From: Dyadobacter sp. 50-39 | GTDB lineage: Bacteria > Bacteroidota > Bacteroidia > Cytophagales > Spirosomataceae | Length of the DNA: 64,000 nucleotides | Assembly (NCBI GenBank): GCA_001898145.1 | Contig: MKSR01000008.1 | Span: 124,001 to 188,000, forward strand | Direction: 5' to 3' | Shown: in pieces, positions 41,816 through 51,639 of the stretch | Layout: every line of letters begins with the position of its first letter | Numbering within the stretch: the first letter of the stretch is position 1 | Translations under genes and position numbers: made by a program | The notes under the pieces: model-generated | The model's database searches: none | Told to the model about the DNA's origin: nothing | What the model saw: the letters and a program-made list of their open reading frames with translations, nothing else

Positions 41816-42193
41816 TTATTTAGTAGCCTTTTTCTTGTTCGCGATAGTTTTGCGTTTACCCTTACGAGTACGTGAGTTGTTTTTCGTTCTCTGACCACGC
41901 AAAGGCAATCCTTTACGGTGACGGAGGCCACGATAACAAGCGATATCCATAAGACGCTTAATGCTCAACTGAACTTCAGACTTAAGAGCGCCTTCTACTT
42001 TGTATTCCCCGGCAATAACCCCACGGATCGCACCAGACTCGTCGTCGGTCCAGTCGATCACTTTTTTATTCAAATCAACACCTGCCTTTTCGAGGATTTT
42101 CTTAGCCGAGCTACGGCCGATCCCGAAAATATAAGTCAATGAGATTTCGCCTCTTTTGCGATCTGGAATGTCTACTCCTGCAATACGTGCCAT
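41816..42193 (-). CDS. rpsM: 30S ribosomal protein S13
   Basis: 125 residues. [26 protein letters not shown] at the N-terminus and [26 protein letters not shown] at the basic C-terminal tail, which reaches the P-site tRNA. It forms bridges to the large subunit. It starts 5 bases after the rpmJ stop. Confidence 0.98.
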   Translation of the reverse strand: MARIAGVDIPDRKRGEISLTYIFGIGRSSAKKILEKAGVDLNKKVIDWTDDESGAIRGVIAGEYKVEGALKSEVQLSIKRLMDIACYRGLRHRKGLPLRGQRTKNNSRTRKGKRKTIANKKKATK

Positions 42194-42198
42194 AATTA

Positions 42199-42315
42199 TT
42201 ATCCTTGTCTTTGTTTATACCGTGGGTTCTTCTTGTTAATAACGTACACTTTACCCTTCCGGCGGATAACCTTGCAGTCTTCGCTGCGTTTCTTTACTGA
42301 TGCTTTGACTTTCAT
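42199..42315 (-). CDS. rpmJ: 50S ribosomal protein L36, zinc-free form
   Basis: 38 residues, very short. Begins [17 protein letters not shown] and ends [12 protein letters not shown]. In the zinc-binding form the ligands are three Cys and one His; here only one of the Cys positions remains (C14), the others being replaced by Ser, Asn and Tyr, so this is the C-minus type that does not need zinc. Lies between infA and rpsM in the usual spc/alpha order, with 5 bases to rpsM. Confidence 0.95.
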   Translation of the reverse strand: MKVKASVKKRSEDCKVIRRKGKVYVINKKNPRYKQRQG

Positions 42316-42354
42316 CTGATTAAACTAAGTGTTAATTTAAGGTAATCGATCCCC

Positions 42355-42573
42355 TTACTTGTACCGATATGTAATCCGGGCTTTCGATAGGTCGTAAGGA
42401 GACATTTCCAGTTTTACTCTGTCACCCGGCAATATTTTGATATAGTGCATTCTCATTTTACCAGAGATGTGCGCTATCACTTCATGCTTATTCTCTAATA
42501 CAACACGAAACATTGCGTTTGACAATGCTTCGAGAATTACTCCGTCTTGTTCGATTGATGCTTGTTTTGCCAT
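42355..42573 (-). CDS. infA: Translation initiation factor IF-1
   Basis: 72 residues, one OB-fold: [24 protein letters not shown], [27 protein letters not shown] block (here [20 protein letters not shown]) and [13 protein letters not shown]. It binds the A site of the 30S subunit during initiation. Twelve bases separate it from map. Confidence 0.98.
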   Translation of the reverse strand: MAKQASIEQDGVILEALSNAMFRVVLENKHEVIAHISGKMRMHYIKILPGDRVKLEMSPYDLSKARITYRYK

Positions 42574-42585
42574 TCGTAGCGTTTG

Positions 42586-43383
42586 TTACTGTACTTCAAC
42601 CATAAGGCTGGTGTTGGCCGTCACTTTTTCAATGTAATCGAATGTTGTCAGAATCTCCGCCTTTCCTTTACGCACTACCACGGTATGCTCGAAATGCGCG
42701 GAATACTTTCTGTCGTTGGTCCGGATCGTCCAGCCGTCGCGCTCCTGCACTACACCTTTCGTTCCCAGGTTGATCATCGGCTCTATGGCCAAAACCATAC
42801 CTTCTCTCAACCGTATTCCTTTGCCCCGCTTCCCGTAGTTGGGTACTTCCGGAGCTTCGTGCAGGTCCCTGCCTACTCCGTGTCCTACCAGCTCTCTCAC
42901 CACTGTATAACCACGATCTTCAACATAACTTTGAACCGCGTGGCCGATATCTCCAATCCTCAGGCCATCCACCGCTTGCTCGATGCCCTTGTAAAGGGAC
43001 TTCTTGGTCGCGGTCAGAAGGTTCATCACCTCTTTGGATACCTCTCCTACCGGATAAGTGTACGCACTGTCGCTGTGGTAGCCATTCAATTTAACCCCGC
43101 AGTCGATCGAAACGATGTCCCCCTCTTTTAGCACGTAGCCCCCGGGAATCCCGTGGACTACTACTTCATTGACCGATATGCAAAGAGAAGCTGGAAATTT
43201 GTTGAATCCCTTGAATGAAGGTATCCCACCGTTGTCTCTGATGTACTCCTCGGCTACCGCGTCCAGCTTTCCGGTTGTCACACCCGGTTTCACCCAGGTT
43301 GCAACTTCTGCATGTGCCTTGCCGAGGATCTGAGCACTAACCTTTATCAGGTTTATTTCCTCCTCTGTTTTAAGATAAATCAT
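42586..43383 (-). CDS. map: Methionine aminopeptidase, type I
   Basis: 265 residues. Five metal ligands can be placed: D in VSIDCGVKLNGYHSDSAYTYPVG (two Asp), H in VGHGVGRDLHEAPEVPN, E in LAIEPMINLG and E near QFEHTVVV-like ending (SAHFEHTVVVRKG). It removes the initiator Met from new proteins in the cytoplasm. It directly follows secY with one base between, an order common in spc operons. Confidence 0.97.
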   Translation of the reverse strand: MIYLKTEEEINLIKVSAQILGKAHAEVATWVKPGVTTGKLDAVAEEYIRDNGGIPSFKGFNKFPASLCISVNEVVVHGIPGGYVLKEGDIVSIDCGVKLNGYHSDSAYTYPVGEVSKEVMNLLTATKKSLYKGIEQAVDGLRIGDIGHAVQSYVEDRGYTVVRELVGHGVGRDLHEAPEVPNYGKRGKGIRLREGMVLAIEPMINLGTKGVVQERDGWTIRTNDRKYSAHFEHTVVVRKGKAEILTTFDYIEKVTANTSLMVEVQ

Positions 43384-43384
43384 T

Positions 43385-44698
43385 TCAGATTGCTACGCTC
43401 TCGGTCCGTCCTTTTACACGTCCCGACTTCATCAGACCTTCGTAACGACGCATTAGCAAGTAGCTTTCCACCTGTTGCAAGGTATCCAGAACCACACCTA
43501 CCATGATCAGCAATGAAGTTCCTCCGAAGAAGTGAGCAAAGTCAGTCGAGATTCCCAGAAGGCTTGCGAATGCAGGCAAAGTAGCTACTACTGCCAGCAT
43601 CAATGCGCCAGGGAAGGTGATACGGTCGAGGACAGAGCTGATGTACTCAGATGTCTGCTGACCTGGTTTCACACCCGGGATGAACCCACCTCCACGCTTC
43701 ATATCATCAGCTATTTGCTGAGGGTTTACCGAAATAGCGGTATAGAAGAACGTAAATACAATAATCAACACTGCGAACAGGAGATTATACTGCCAGGTCG
43801 TGTAGTTAGCGAAAATCGTCGCTACGTTGCTGGCGAAATCACTTTTCTCAGCGAAATAAGACGCCCCCAGTGAAGGGATAAACATCAGAGCCTGAGCAAA
43901 AATGATCGGCATTACACCTGCAGCATTCAATTTCAATGGCAAATACTGGCGCTGACCACCCATTACTCGGTTTCCTACCACCTGCTTTGCATACTGGATC
44001 GGAATACGACGAACAGCCTGGGTCAACATCACCGCGCCCATAATTACAAAGTACAGCGCAACGATTTCCAGAACGAATATCAAAATTCCGCCGCTGCCTC
44101 TTGATACGAATTCCTTATAGATCGCACCAGGGAAACGTGAAACAATACCGATCATGATCAGCATCGAGATCCCGTTACCGATACCTTTGTCTGTAATTCT
44201 TTCGCCGAGCCACATACAGAACATGGTGCCCGCTGTCAGTACAAATACAGAAGATATGGTAAACATGCTTCTGGACACCAGAAGAGCCTCGTCAGGTACA
44301 GTCGTATTCAAATAAGCAGTACCTTGAACAAGTGTAACAACGATAGTCAGTACCCGGGTAATCTGGTTCAGCTTTTTACGGCCGGATTCCCCCTCTTTCT
44401 GCATCTTCTGGAAGTATGGCAATGCCATTGTCAACAGCTGGATCGCAATGGAGGCGGAAATGTAAGGCATGATACCCAACGCAAAAATGGACGCTTTGCT
44501 AAAAGCGCCACCTAAGAAAGTATCCAGCAACCCCAACAATCCCTGAGAGGATACATTCATTTGATCAGGTTCAACACCTGGCAACGCAACGTAAGACCCC
44601 AACCGGAAGATCGTTATAAACAAAAGAGTGTTGAGAATACGTGTTCTCAACTCCTCAATCGCAAATATGTGTTTTATAGTCTCTAAAAATCGTTTCAT
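43385..44698 (-). CDS. secY: Protein translocase subunit SecY
   Basis: 437 residues with about ten membrane segments. Typical SecY features: RILNTLLFITIFRLGSYVALPG (first segment), GIMPYISASIAIQLLTMALP, the GNGISMLIMIGIVSRFP stretch, and the cytoplasmic loop YAKQVVGNRVMGGQRQYLPLKLNAAGVMPIIFA. It forms the Sec pore that exports the many signal-peptide proteins found in this window. In the spc unit between rplO and map. Confidence 0.98.
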   Translation of the reverse strand: MKRFLETIKHIFAIEELRTRILNTLLFITIFRLGSYVALPGVEPDQMNVSSQGLLGLLDTFLGGAFSKASIFALGIMPYISASIAIQLLTMALPYFQKMQKEGESGRKKLNQITRVLTIVVTLVQGTAYLNTTVPDEALLVSRSMFTISSVFVLTAGTMFCMWLGERITDKGIGNGISMLIMIGIVSRFPGAIYKEFVSRGSGGILIFVLEIVALYFVIMGAVMLTQAVRRIPIQYAKQVVGNRVMGGQRQYLPLKLNAAGVMPIIFAQALMFIPSLGASYFAEKSDFASNVATIFANYTTWQYNLLFAVLIIVFTFFYTAISVNPQQIADDMKRGGGFIPGVKPGQQTSEYISSVLDRITFPGALMLAVVATLPAFASLLGISTDFAHFFGGTSLLIMVGVVLDTLQQVESYLLMRRYEGLMKSGRVKGRTESVAI

Positions 44699-44758
44699 CT
44701 TCTGGGCTTACAACGCTCTGTTCAAAGTAAACAAATTCTGTCGGGTATCGCAGCTAAA

Positions 44759-45205
44759 TTACAATTTAACTGCTTTACCACCTGCCTTCTCGATTGACTC
44801 GATAGCCGATGCAGAAAACCCATGAGCCTGAACTTCAACAGCAGAAGTAATTTCACCACGGTTAAGGATCTTAACCAGGTCATTCTTCGCGCTGAGACCA
44901 TTTTCACGAATCAGGTCTAACGTTACCACCGCAGCTCCGGTTTTTTCAACCAATGCCTGGATTGCATCCAGGTTCAACGCCTTGTATTCAACGCGGTTGA
45001 TATTGTTAAAACCGAATTTCGGCAAACGTCTTTGCAGAGGCATTTGACCACCTTCAAAGCCCAGCTTGCGGCTGTAACCTGAACGCGACTGCGCTCCTTT
45101 GTGTCCACGTGCAGCAGTGCCTCCTTTTCCGGAACCCTGACCACGTCCAACCCGCTTTCCTACCTTAACGGAACCAGCAGCCGGTTTTAATGAACTTAAA
45201 TTCAT
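44759..45205 (-). CDS. rplO: 50S ribosomal protein L15
   Basis: 148 residues. MNLSSLKPAAGSVKVGKRVGRGQGSGKGGTAARGHKG at the glycine-rich N-terminus, FEGGQMPLQRRLPKFGF, and a C-terminal L15/L18e-type domain (VQAHGFSASAIESIEKAGG). A late assembly protein of the large subunit. Precedes secY. Confidence 0.98.
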   Translation of the reverse strand: MNLSSLKPAAGSVKVGKRVGRGQGSGKGGTAARGHKGAQSRSGYSRKLGFEGGQMPLQRRLPKFGFNNINRVEYKALNLDAIQALVEKTGAAVVTLDLIRENGLSAKNDLVKILNRGEITSAVEVQAHGFSASAIESIEKAGGKAVKL

Positions 45206-45217
45206 ACTATTCGTATA

Positions 45218-45397
45218 TTAAATTTCTTCAACTTTAACCAAGTGGCTTACCTTGCGGATCATTCCCGCGATGGCATCGCTGTTTTCTTTCTCAACAGACC
45301 GGTTCAGTTTACCAAGACCCAACGCTTTGATCGTCAGCTTTTGCTTCTCAGGGCGGTCAATTGTGCTTTTAACTTGTGTAATACGTACTTTTGACAT
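45218..45397 (-). CDS. rpmD: 50S ribosomal protein L30
   Basis: 59 residues, short. Begins MSKVRITQVKSTIDRPEKQK and contains LTIKALGLGKLNRSVEKEN and MIRKVSHLVKVEE, the L30 pattern. It binds 23S and 5S rRNA regions of the large subunit. Twelve bases upstream of rplO and 33 bases after rpsE, in the usual order. Confidence 0.95.
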   Translation of the reverse strand: MSKVRITQVKSTIDRPEKQKLTIKALGLGKLNRSVEKENSDAIAGMIRKVSHLVKVEEI

Positions 45398-45430
45398 GAT
45401 TACTCTCAGATTGAGGATAATCCCGAAGGA

Positions 45431-45946
45431 TTATCCGTTGAATACTTTTTCCAATTTAACGCTGCGTTGGAAAGCAACCTGATGCGGAGCTCTCATTTTC
45501 AAAAGAGCGTCAATTGTAGCCTTAATTACGTTGTGCGGGTTCGATGAACCTTTGGACTTCGCAAGTACATCTCTGATACCTGCACTTTCCAGCACTGCGC
45601 GCATCGGGCCACCCGCCAGTACTCCTGTACCAGGAGCGGCCGGCTTGATCAGAACGAAACCACCGCTGAACTTACCTTCCATTTCGTGAGGAACGGTATG
45701 TTTAAGCATAGGAATTTGGATCAGGTTTTTCTTAGCATCGTCAATTCCTTTGGCGATCGCGTCAGTTACTTCGTTGGCTTTGCCCAATCCGTAACCTACA
45801 ACTCCGTTTCCGTCTCCAACTACCACGATGGCAGAGAAGGAGAAACGACGACCACCTTTTACTACTTTTGCTACCCGGTTGATCGCTACAACGCGCTCTT
45901 TCAGGTCTGATTCGTTAACCTTTGAAGGTCTTGTATTTGTAGACAT
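45431..45946 (-). CDS. rpsE: 30S ribosomal protein S5
   Basis: 171 residues. The S5 double-stranded-RNA-binding-like domain includes [34 protein letters not shown] and the C-terminal domain has [23 protein letters not shown] and [16 protein letters not shown]. It shapes the mRNA entry channel and affects decoding accuracy. Between rplR and rpmD. Confidence 0.98.
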   Translation of the reverse strand: MSTNTRPSKVNESDLKERVVAINRVAKVVKGGRRFSFSAIVVVGDGNGVVGYGLGKANEVTDAIAKGIDDAKKNLIQIPMLKHTVPHEMEGKFSGGFVLIKPAAPGTGVLAGGPMRAVLESAGIRDVLAKSKGSSNPHNVIKATIDALLKMRAPHQVAFQRSVKLEKVFNG

Positions 45947-45960
45947 AGTCTTTGTTATAC

Positions 45961-46314
45961 TTAGAATTTCAGGCCACCCTCACGAGCTCCGTCGGCCAAT
46001 GCTTTTACCTTACCGTGGTACAAATATCCGTTGCGGTCAAAAACCACTGCCTGGATACCCGCTTCCTGCGCTTTTTCAGCGATTTTTTTACCTACCTGGG
46101 CAGCAACTTCAACATTAGTGTTTTCTTTTCTGCCCCCCAGATCTACTGACGATGCGCTTGCAAGGGTAATACCTTTAACGTCGTCGATAATCTGAGCATA
46201 TATGCTTGTGTTGGAACGAAAGACCGAAAGTCTGGGGCGTTCCGCGCTTCCCTTCACCCGCTTACGGATGTGAAGTTTAAGGCGTGTTCTTCTATCTGCT
46301 TTTGCGTTAGCCAT
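45961..46314 (-). CDS. rplR: 50S ribosomal protein L18
   Basis: 117 residues. [37 protein letters not shown] and the closing [28 protein letters not shown] are diagnostic. It binds 5S rRNA with L5. Between rplF and rpsE. Confidence 0.98.
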   Translation of the reverse strand: MANAKADRRTRLKLHIRKRVKGSAERPRLSVFRSNTSIYAQIIDDVKGITLASASSVDLGGRKENTNVEVAAQVGKKIAEKAQEAGIQAVVFDRNGYLYHGKVKALADGAREGGLKF

Positions 46315-46361
46315 CTTTAATCTTATCTTACTTGTTTATAACATTGATCGGTGGCTACGCA

Positions 46362-46919
46362 CTATTTCTTAGAAGCAGACTTACCTGCCTTACGACGGAC
46401 CACTTCACCAACAAAACGGATACCTTTTCCTTTGTAAGGTTCAACTTTGCGAAGGGATTTGATTTTCGCTGCTACTGCACCGATCAATTCCTTGTCAATA
46501 CCTTCCAGGATCACCTTAGGGTTCTGACCTTTTTCTGAGGTAGTAACCACTTTGATCTCCTCAGGGATCGCCATGAAAATATTGTGCGAGTAACCCAATT
46601 GAAGTTCGAGAACATTGTTCGCCGAGCTCGCCTTGTAACCTACCCCGATAATTTCAAGCTCACGCTTGTAACCTTCACCTACACCGATTACCATGTTGTT
46701 CAACAGGGAACGGTAAAGGCCGTGCAATGCTTTGTGGCGCTTCTGCTCTGTAGGGCGCTTCACTTTCAGCTCGCTACCTTCAACTTCAACAGTGATGTCG
46801 CTGTCAACAGCCTGGGTAAGTGTGCCTTTCGGGCCTTTTACAGATACTACGTTATCGTCAGCAACCGATACGGATACTCCCGCCGGCAACGTGATAACTT
46901 TATTTCCTATTCGTGACAT
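46362..46919 (-). CDS. rplF: 50S ribosomal protein L6
   Basis: 185 residues with two L6 repeats: MSRIGNKVITLPAGVSVSVADDNVVSVKGPKG and GVGYKASSANNVLELQLGYSHNI, and the signature near the end VEPYKGKGIRFVGEVVRRKAGKSASKK. It lies near the factor-binding centre of the large subunit. Between rpsH and rplR. Confidence 0.98.
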   Translation of the reverse strand: MSRIGNKVITLPAGVSVSVADDNVVSVKGPKGTLTQAVDSDITVEVEGSELKVKRPTEQKRHKALHGLYRSLLNNMVIGVGEGYKRELEIIGVGYKASSANNVLELQLGYSHNIFMAIPEEIKVVTTSEKGQNPKVILEGIDKELIGAVAAKIKSLRKVEPYKGKGIRFVGEVVRRKAGKSASKK

Positions 46920-46940
46920 TTCCTGAATAACTTTTAAATA

Positions 46941-47339
46941 TTAATACACGAAACATAACACTTCACCACCCACATTCAGTGTCTTAGCTTCTTTATCTGT
47001 CATTACACCTTTCGATGTAGAGATGATCACTGTTCCTAAGCCGCCCAATACACGTGGCAGTGTTGATGAACCTGAATATTTACGTAGTCCAGGCTTACTA
47101 ACCCTCTCCAATTTTACAATTGCAGATTGCTTTGTCACAGGATTGTATTTCAAAGCTATCTTGATAACTCCCTGAGGACCAACCTCGTCGAATTTATAGC
47201 TCTGAATATACCCCTTGTCAAAAAGTACCTTTGTAATCTCTTTTTTTATGTTGGATGCAGGTATCTCAACAACCCGGTGCTTCGCTTTGATAGCGTTTCT
47301 GAGTCTCGTCAGATAGTCTGCTATGGGATCCGTTAACAT
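46941..47339 (-). CDS. rpsH: 30S ribosomal protein S8
   Basis: 132 residues from the ATG at 47339, chosen because MLTDPIADYLTRLRNAIKAKH is the standard S8 start; the frame is open to 47360. The C-terminal GLGTVIISTSKGVMTDKEAKTLNVGGEVLCFVY matches the family. It binds the central domain of 16S rRNA; in E. coli it represses the spc operon by binding its mRNA, but no such site could be confirmed here. Confidence 0.98.
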   Translation of the reverse strand: MLTDPIADYLTRLRNAIKAKHRVVEIPASNIKKEITKVLFDKGYIQSYKFDEVGPQGVIKIALKYNPVTKQSAIVKLERVSKPGLRKYSGSSTLPRVLGGLGTVIISTSKGVMTDKEAKTLNVGGEVLCFVY

Positions 47340-47416
47340 GTTTATGCCAAGTTTAAACACCCCCTTTTGAACGGGAGTGCAAAGTTAAGTAATTGAAATC
47401 AGAATTGAAAGTATTC

Positions 47417-47686
47417 TTACCAACTTGATTTTGTAACTCCTGGAATTTTTCCATCTGACGCCATATCGCGGAACAGAACCCGGGAAATTCCGAATTTACG
47501 CATATAACCGCGAGGTCTTCCGGTGATTTTGCACCGGTTGTGCAGGCGTACAGGAGAAGAGTTACGTGGTAACTTGTCAAGACCAACCCAGTCACCGGCA
47601 GCTTTCAACTTGCTACGTTTTTCAGCGTAACGCTCTACTAGCGCTTGTCTTTTTCTCTCCCGTGCTTTTACTGATTCTTTTGCCAT
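47417..47686 (-). CDS. rpsN: 30S ribosomal protein S14, zinc-free form
   Basis: 89 residues. [27 protein letters not shown] and the core [37 protein letters not shown] are typical. There is only one Cys, so the two CxxC pairs of the zinc form are absent; the length fits the C-minus type. It binds 16S rRNA in the head of the small subunit. Confidence 0.98.
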   Translation of the reverse strand: MAKESVKARERKRQALVERYAEKRSKLKAAGDWVGLDKLPRNSSPVRLHNRCKITGRPRGYMRKFGISRVLFRDMASDGKIPGVTKSSW

Positions 47687-47715
47687 TGTCGGTAAATAAT
47701 CTTAGTAGTATTTTC

Positions 47716-48270
47716 TTATTTATTCGCGTTGGTGAAAGGCATTCCCAATGCTTTCAGCAGTTCGTAGCTCTCTTCGTCAGAGTTGGTAGAGGTCACGAAA
47801 GTGATATCCATACCAGTGATCTTCGCTACTTTTTCGATGCTGATCTCAGGAAAAATGATCTGCTCTTTCACACCGAAAGTATAATTTCCACGTCCATCGA
47901 ATCCTTTGTCGCTGATACCTTTGAAGTCACGTACACGTGGCATTGCAATGGTGGTAAGGCGATCAAGGAATTCGTACATCTTGTCACCACGAAGCGTTAC
48001 TTTCGCTCCGATAGGCATGTTTTCACGCAACTTAAAGTTAGAAACCGCCTTTTTGGAGATAGTAGCTATTGCTTTCTGTCCTGTGATCAGGCTCAACTCT
48101 TCCACACCGGTGTCAACAAGTTTCTTGTCTGCCACAGCAGCTCCGATACCTTTGTTGATAACAATCTTTGTCAGGCGGGGAACCTGCATGCTTGATTTGT
48201 ACTGGAATTTCCCCTTCAATTGCGAAACGATTTCGCTTACGTATTTCTCTTTTAATCTAGGCGTCGCCAT
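47716..48270 (-). CDS. rplE: 50S ribosomal protein L5
   Basis: 184 residues. [70 protein letters not shown] and [22 protein letters not shown] are the L5 signature. It binds 5S rRNA and contacts P-site tRNA. Between rplX and rpsN. Confidence 0.98.
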   Translation of the reverse strand: MATPRLKEKYVSEIVSQLKGKFQYKSSMQVPRLTKIVINKGIGAAVADKKLVDTGVEELSLITGQKAIATISKKAVSNFKLRENMPIGAKVTLRGDKMYEFLDRLTTIAMPRVRDFKGISDKGFDGRGNYTFGVKEQIIFPEISIEKVAKITGMDITFVTSTNSDEESYELLKALGMPFTNANK

Positions 48271-48344
48271 GTTTGAAAGTGATTATGTGGATTGCCGACC
48301 CACGCGCTTGGTTATAAAAATCAACTGCCTTCGGCAAATCCGGA

Positions 48345-48686
48345 TTACAATAAGTTTCCGGATTTTTTCGAAAAGCGTTGCAGTTTTCCTTTGTCGTTCG
48401 CTTTACGGCCGGTTCTTGAAGCTTCTCCTGTTTTAGGATCTACTACCATCAGGTTGCTGATGTGAATCGCGCCTTCGCGTTTTTCGATGCTACCTTGTGG
48501 GTTCTGCGCGTTTGGCTTAACGTGCTTGGTGATCATGTTCACACCTTCCACAGTAGCTCTCTGTTTTTCTACAAGCACCTTGGTGATCACGCCAGTTTCG
48601 CCTTTTGCGTTACCTGAAATCACTTTCACGGTATCACCCTTGCGAACGTGCAATTTTGCCGGTGCTTTTTTATTTGTACTTTCCAT
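48345..48686 (-). CDS. rplX: 50S ribosomal protein L24
   Basis: 113 residues. A KOW motif (LHVRKGDTVKVISGNAKGETGVITKVLVEKQRATVEGVNM) and ISNLMVVDPKTGEASRTGRK. It starts assembly of the large subunit by binding the 5' end of 23S rRNA. The first 10 residues (MESTNKKAPA) extend the usual start. Between rplN and rplE. Confidence 0.98.
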   Translation of the reverse strand: MESTNKKAPAKLHVRKGDTVKVISGNAKGETGVITKVLVEKQRATVEGVNMITKHVKPNAQNPQGSIEKREGAIHISNLMVVDPKTGEASRTGRKANDKGKLQRFSKKSGNLL

Positions 48687-48728
48687 TGAGGTATTCTTCT
48701 TAACAGTTTAAAGAAATACTGATGTTTC

Positions 48729-49097
48729 TTACAACACTTCTGGTGCCAGTGATACGATTTTCATGAACTGCTTCTCGCGCAACTCGCGGGCAACTGGTCC
48801 GAAAATACGTGAACCACGTGGTTCGTCATTGTTGTTCAATAAAACTGCCGCATTATCTTCAAACCGGATGTAAGTTCCATCTTTGCGACGTACCTCTTTT
48901 TTAGTACGTACAACCACGGCTTTGGAAACCGTTCCTTTTTTCATGTTGCTCGAAGACAGAGCGGATTTCACTGTCACGACGATCTTATCGCCCACCGAAG
49001 CGTAACGCTTTCCAGTTCCGCCCAATACCCGGATTACGAGTACTTCTTTCGCGCCACTGTTATCGGCTACTGACAGTCTTGATTCTTGTTGTACCAT
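48729..49097 (-). CDS. rplN: 50S ribosomal protein L14
   Basis: 122 residues. [41 protein letters not shown] and [28 protein letters not shown] define the family. It forms an intersubunit bridge. Two bases after the rpsQ stop. Confidence 0.98.
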   Translation of the reverse strand: MVQQESRLSVADNSGAKEVLVIRVLGGTGKRYASVGDKIVVTVKSALSSSNMKKGTVSKAVVVRTKKEVRRKDGTYIRFEDNAAVLLNNNDEPRGSRIFGPVARELREKQFMKIVSLAPEVL

Positions 49098-49099
49098 GA

Positions 49100-49363
49100 T
49101 TACTTCGCTCTTTCAAGGATTTCTACTACTCTCCAACGCTTGTTTTTGCTAAGCGGACGAGTTTCCATTACACGGATAGTGTCGCCAATACCCACATCGT
49201 TTGTTTCGTCGTGAACCATCAATTTGGTAGTTTTAGTCATAAACTTACCATATTTGGCGTGCTTCACTTTACGCACTACGGTGATCACACAGGACTTGTC
49301 CATTTTGTTGCTCACCACTTTGCCGATTCTCTCTTTACGTAAATTTCTTACTGTTGCCTCCAT
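49100..49363 (-). CDS. rpsQ: 30S ribosomal protein S17
   Basis: 87 residues. [77 protein letters not shown] covers the OB-fold with the signature GDxVxIxExRPLSKxKxW-like block. It helps early 16S assembly. Between rpmC and rplN. Confidence 0.97.
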   Translation of the reverse strand: MEATVRNLRKERIGKVVSNKMDKSCVITVVRKVKHAKYGKFMTKTTKLMVHDETNDVGIGDTIRVMETRPLSKNKRWRVVEILERAK

Positions 49364-49377
49364 AATTTCTAAACTGT

Positions 49378-49572
49378 TTACTGTTGGTTAGATTTAGCCG
49401 ACAGCTCGGTTAAGAGTCTTGCAATTTCCTTACGTGAGGCGCGAATACGCAAAGGGTTCTCAATTGGAGAAATAGCATGCGCAAATTTCAACCGGAGTAA
49501 GCGCTCTCTCTCTTGGGCGATCTGCTCTTTAAGCTGATCCTGCGACAGATTCTTTATTTCTTTACTAGTCAT
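49378..49572 (-). CDS. rpmC: 50S ribosomal protein L29
   Basis: 64 residues. Two helices: [31 protein letters not shown] and [22 protein letters not shown], the usual L29 hairpin at the exit tunnel, near the docking site for chaperones and SRP. Between rplP and rpsQ. Confidence 0.97.
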   Translation of the reverse strand: MTSKEIKNLSQDQLKEQIAQERERLLRLKFAHAISPIENPLRIRASRKEIARLLTELSAKSNQQ

Positions 49573-49611
49573 TGCTTTTGATAATTAGCGGTTCTAAATA
49601 CGTTCGGACTA

Positions 49612-50040
49612 CTATGATTCCTGATAATCCCGGCGTACGACGAACCTTGTCTTAATTGGCAACTTTTGTGCAGCCAAACGCAATGCTTCGTTTGCAGTAT
49701 CCAGCGCTACACCAGTCGCTTCGAAAATGATAGTTCCAGGCTTAACAGGAGCTACCCAATACTCAGGAGCACCTTTACCTTTACCCATACGAACCTCAGC
49801 AGGTTTTTTGGTAATCGGTTTGTCAGGGAATACACGGATCCAAACCTGACCTTCGCGTTTCATCGCACGTGTTACCGAGATACGAGCTGCTTCGATCTGA
49901 CGAGCAGTCAACCAACCTGGTTCCAGTGCCTTTATTGCAAACGATCCAAAAGCGATCTCATGTCCGCGGGTCGCGAGACCGTTGTGCGAACCTTTGTTCT
50001 TTTGTTGTTTGCGAAATTTTGTCCTTTTCGGCTGTAACAT
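49612..50040 (-). CDS. rplP: 50S ribosomal protein L16
   Basis: 142 residues. [38 protein letters not shown]-like start (here [20 protein letters not shown]), [34 protein letters not shown] and [18 protein letters not shown]. It organises the A-site region of the large subunit. Between rpsC and rpmC. Confidence 0.98.
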   Translation of the reverse strand: MLQPKRTKFRKQQKNKGSHNGLATRGHEIAFGSFAIKALEPGWLTARQIEAARISVTRAMKREGQVWIRVFPDKPITKKPAEVRMGKGKGAPEYWVAPVKPGTIIFEATGVALDTANEALRLAAQKLPIKTRFVVRRDYQES

Positions 50041-50084
50041 GATTCTAATCTATTTGAACCGGTTTGATACCGGAAAGTATCTGA

Positions 50085-50909
50085 TTACTTCTTCTTGTTC
50101 TTGTTGCGTTTGCGACGATCTGCGTCTCCGCCACCGCCTTCACCACGTGGAGCGCCATCGTTTCTGTCACGGCCGCCTCTTCTGTCGCCACGTCCGCCGC
50201 GATCGTTACCACGCTCGCCGCCTTGTGCGCTTCTTTCAGCTCTGTCGGATGCCGCAGTAGCTGCGCTAGGAGTCAGGTCACGCTTTCCGTACAATTCACC
50301 TTTGAAGATCCATACTTTAATACCGATCTTACCGTAGATAGTTTGTGCTTCGGAGATTGCGTAATCGATGTCCGCTCTCAATGTATGCAAAGGAATACGT
50401 CCTTCTTTGTATTCTTCTGTACGGGCCATTTCAGCACCACCCAGACGACCTGCCAAACGAATTTTAATTCCTTGTGTTCCTACACGCATTGCAGAAGCGA
50501 TCGATTGCTTCATCGCACGACGGTAAGAGATACGAGCCTGCAATTGCTGAGCGATTCCCTCGCCTACCAGTTTCGCATCGATTTCAGGGCGTTTGATCTC
50601 GTAGATGTTGATCTGAACATCTTTGCCTGTAATCTTTTTAAGCTCTTCTTTGATTTTATCAACTTCGCTACCACCTTTTCCAATCACGATACCCGGACGG
50701 GCAGTGTGGATGGTCAATGTGATGCGCTTCAATGTACGTTCAATAACTACTTTTGAAATCGATCCTTTCGGGATACGTGCTTTGATGTAGTTACGGATTT
50801 TCTCGTCTTCAACCAGTTTGTCAGAGAAGTCTTTTCCTCCGTACCAGCTAGATTCCCATCCTCTAACAATTCCTAGTCTTAGACCTATCGGATTAACCTT
50901 TTGTCCCAT
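50085..50909 (-). CDS. rpsC: 30S ribosomal protein S3 with Arg/Gly-rich tail
   Basis: 274 residues. The core (about 1-215) is standard: [20 protein letters not shown], the KH domain [20 protein letters not shown] and [41 protein letters not shown]3 forms the mRNA entry site. The last 55 or so residues are low complexity and positively charged ([27 protein letters not shown]), like an RGG box. S3 is normally 210-235 residues. The tail could contact rRNA or mRNA, which is inference. Confidence 0.97.
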   Translation of the reverse strand: MGQKVNPIGLRLGIVRGWESSWYGGKDFSDKLVEDEKIRNYIKARIPKGSISKVVIERTLKRITLTIHTARPGIVIGKGGSEVDKIKEELKKITGKDVQINIYEIKRPEIDAKLVGEGIAQQLQARISYRRAMKQSIASAMRVGTQGIKIRLAGRLGGAEMARTEEYKEGRIPLHTLRADIDYAISEAQTIYGKIGIKVWIFKGELYGKRDLTPSAATAASDRAERSAQGGERGNDRGGRGDRRGGRDRNDGAPRGEGGGGDADRRKRNKNKKK

Positions 50910-50928
50910 TCGAAATAGATCGTTTTAC

Positions 50929-51303
50929 TTATGATTCGATTGATGCTTCATTTACTGACACCGACGCGTCGTCTACCACGATTGTGATGTGGTTGGAACG
51001 CTTACGGATTCTGTGTGCCCGTCCTTGTGGTGCAGGGCGCAAACGCTTCAACATGCGTCCACCGTCAATGAAAACGGTTTTAACGATCAGGTCAGCGTCT
51101 TCCAGTTTCGATCCCTCATTCTGTTGCTGCCAGTTGGCAACGGCAGAAAGAAGAACTTTGTGCAAAACCGGCGATGAAGCTCTCGGTTGGAATTTCAAAA
51201 GTGCCAACGCTTTGCTGACCTTCTGTCCGCGAATCATGTCGGCCACCAATCTCATCTTGCGAGGAGAGGTAGGCACGTCTTTTAATATAGCTCTTGCTTC
51301 CAT
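50929..51303 (-). CDS. rplV: 50S ribosomal protein L22
   Basis: 124 residues. LKDVPTSPRKMRLVADMIRGQKVSKALALLKFQPRASSPVLHKVLLSAVANW and GRMLKRLRPAPQGRAHRIRKRSNHITIVV define L22; the hairpin with KRLRPAPQGRA lines the exit tunnel at the macrolide site. Between rpsS and rpsC. Confidence 0.98.
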   Translation of the reverse strand: MEARAILKDVPTSPRKMRLVADMIRGQKVSKALALLKFQPRASSPVLHKVLLSAVANWQQQNEGSKLEDADLIVKTVFIDGGRMLKRLRPAPQGRAHRIRKRSNHITIVVDDASVSVNEASIES

Positions 51304-51353
51304 GTTTCTTTTCAGATATCGGCTCGTCCGTTAGGACCAGCTACGTCGACAAA

Positions 51354-51632
51354 TTATTTTCTTCCTTTATCTTTTTTTGCGGTGTGGCCACGGAAGTTAC
51401 GGGTTGGAGAGAACTCGCCCAGTTTGTGTCCTACCATGTTTTCAGTCACGTAAACCGGGATAAACTTGTTCCCGTTGTGAACTGCAAATGTGTGCCCGAT
51501 AAAATCAGGCGAAATCATTGAGCGCCGCGACCAGGTCTTGATGACAGATTTACGCGATGCATTGTTCATCGTTTCAACTTTGGCTTCGAGACGAAAGTCG
51601 ATATATGGTCCTTTTTTTAATGAGCGTGCCAT
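51354..51632 (-). CDS. rpsS: 30S ribosomal protein S19
   Basis: 92 residues. [72 protein letters not shown] are typical throughout. It lies in the head of the small subunit next to S13. Seven bases after the rplB stop. Confidence 0.98.
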   Translation of the reverse strand: MARSLKKGPYIDFRLEAKVETMNNASRKSVIKTWSRRSMISPDFIGHTFAVHNGNKFIPVYVTENMVGHKLGEFSPTRNFRGHTAKKDKGRK

Positions 51633-51639
51633 GTTCTAC

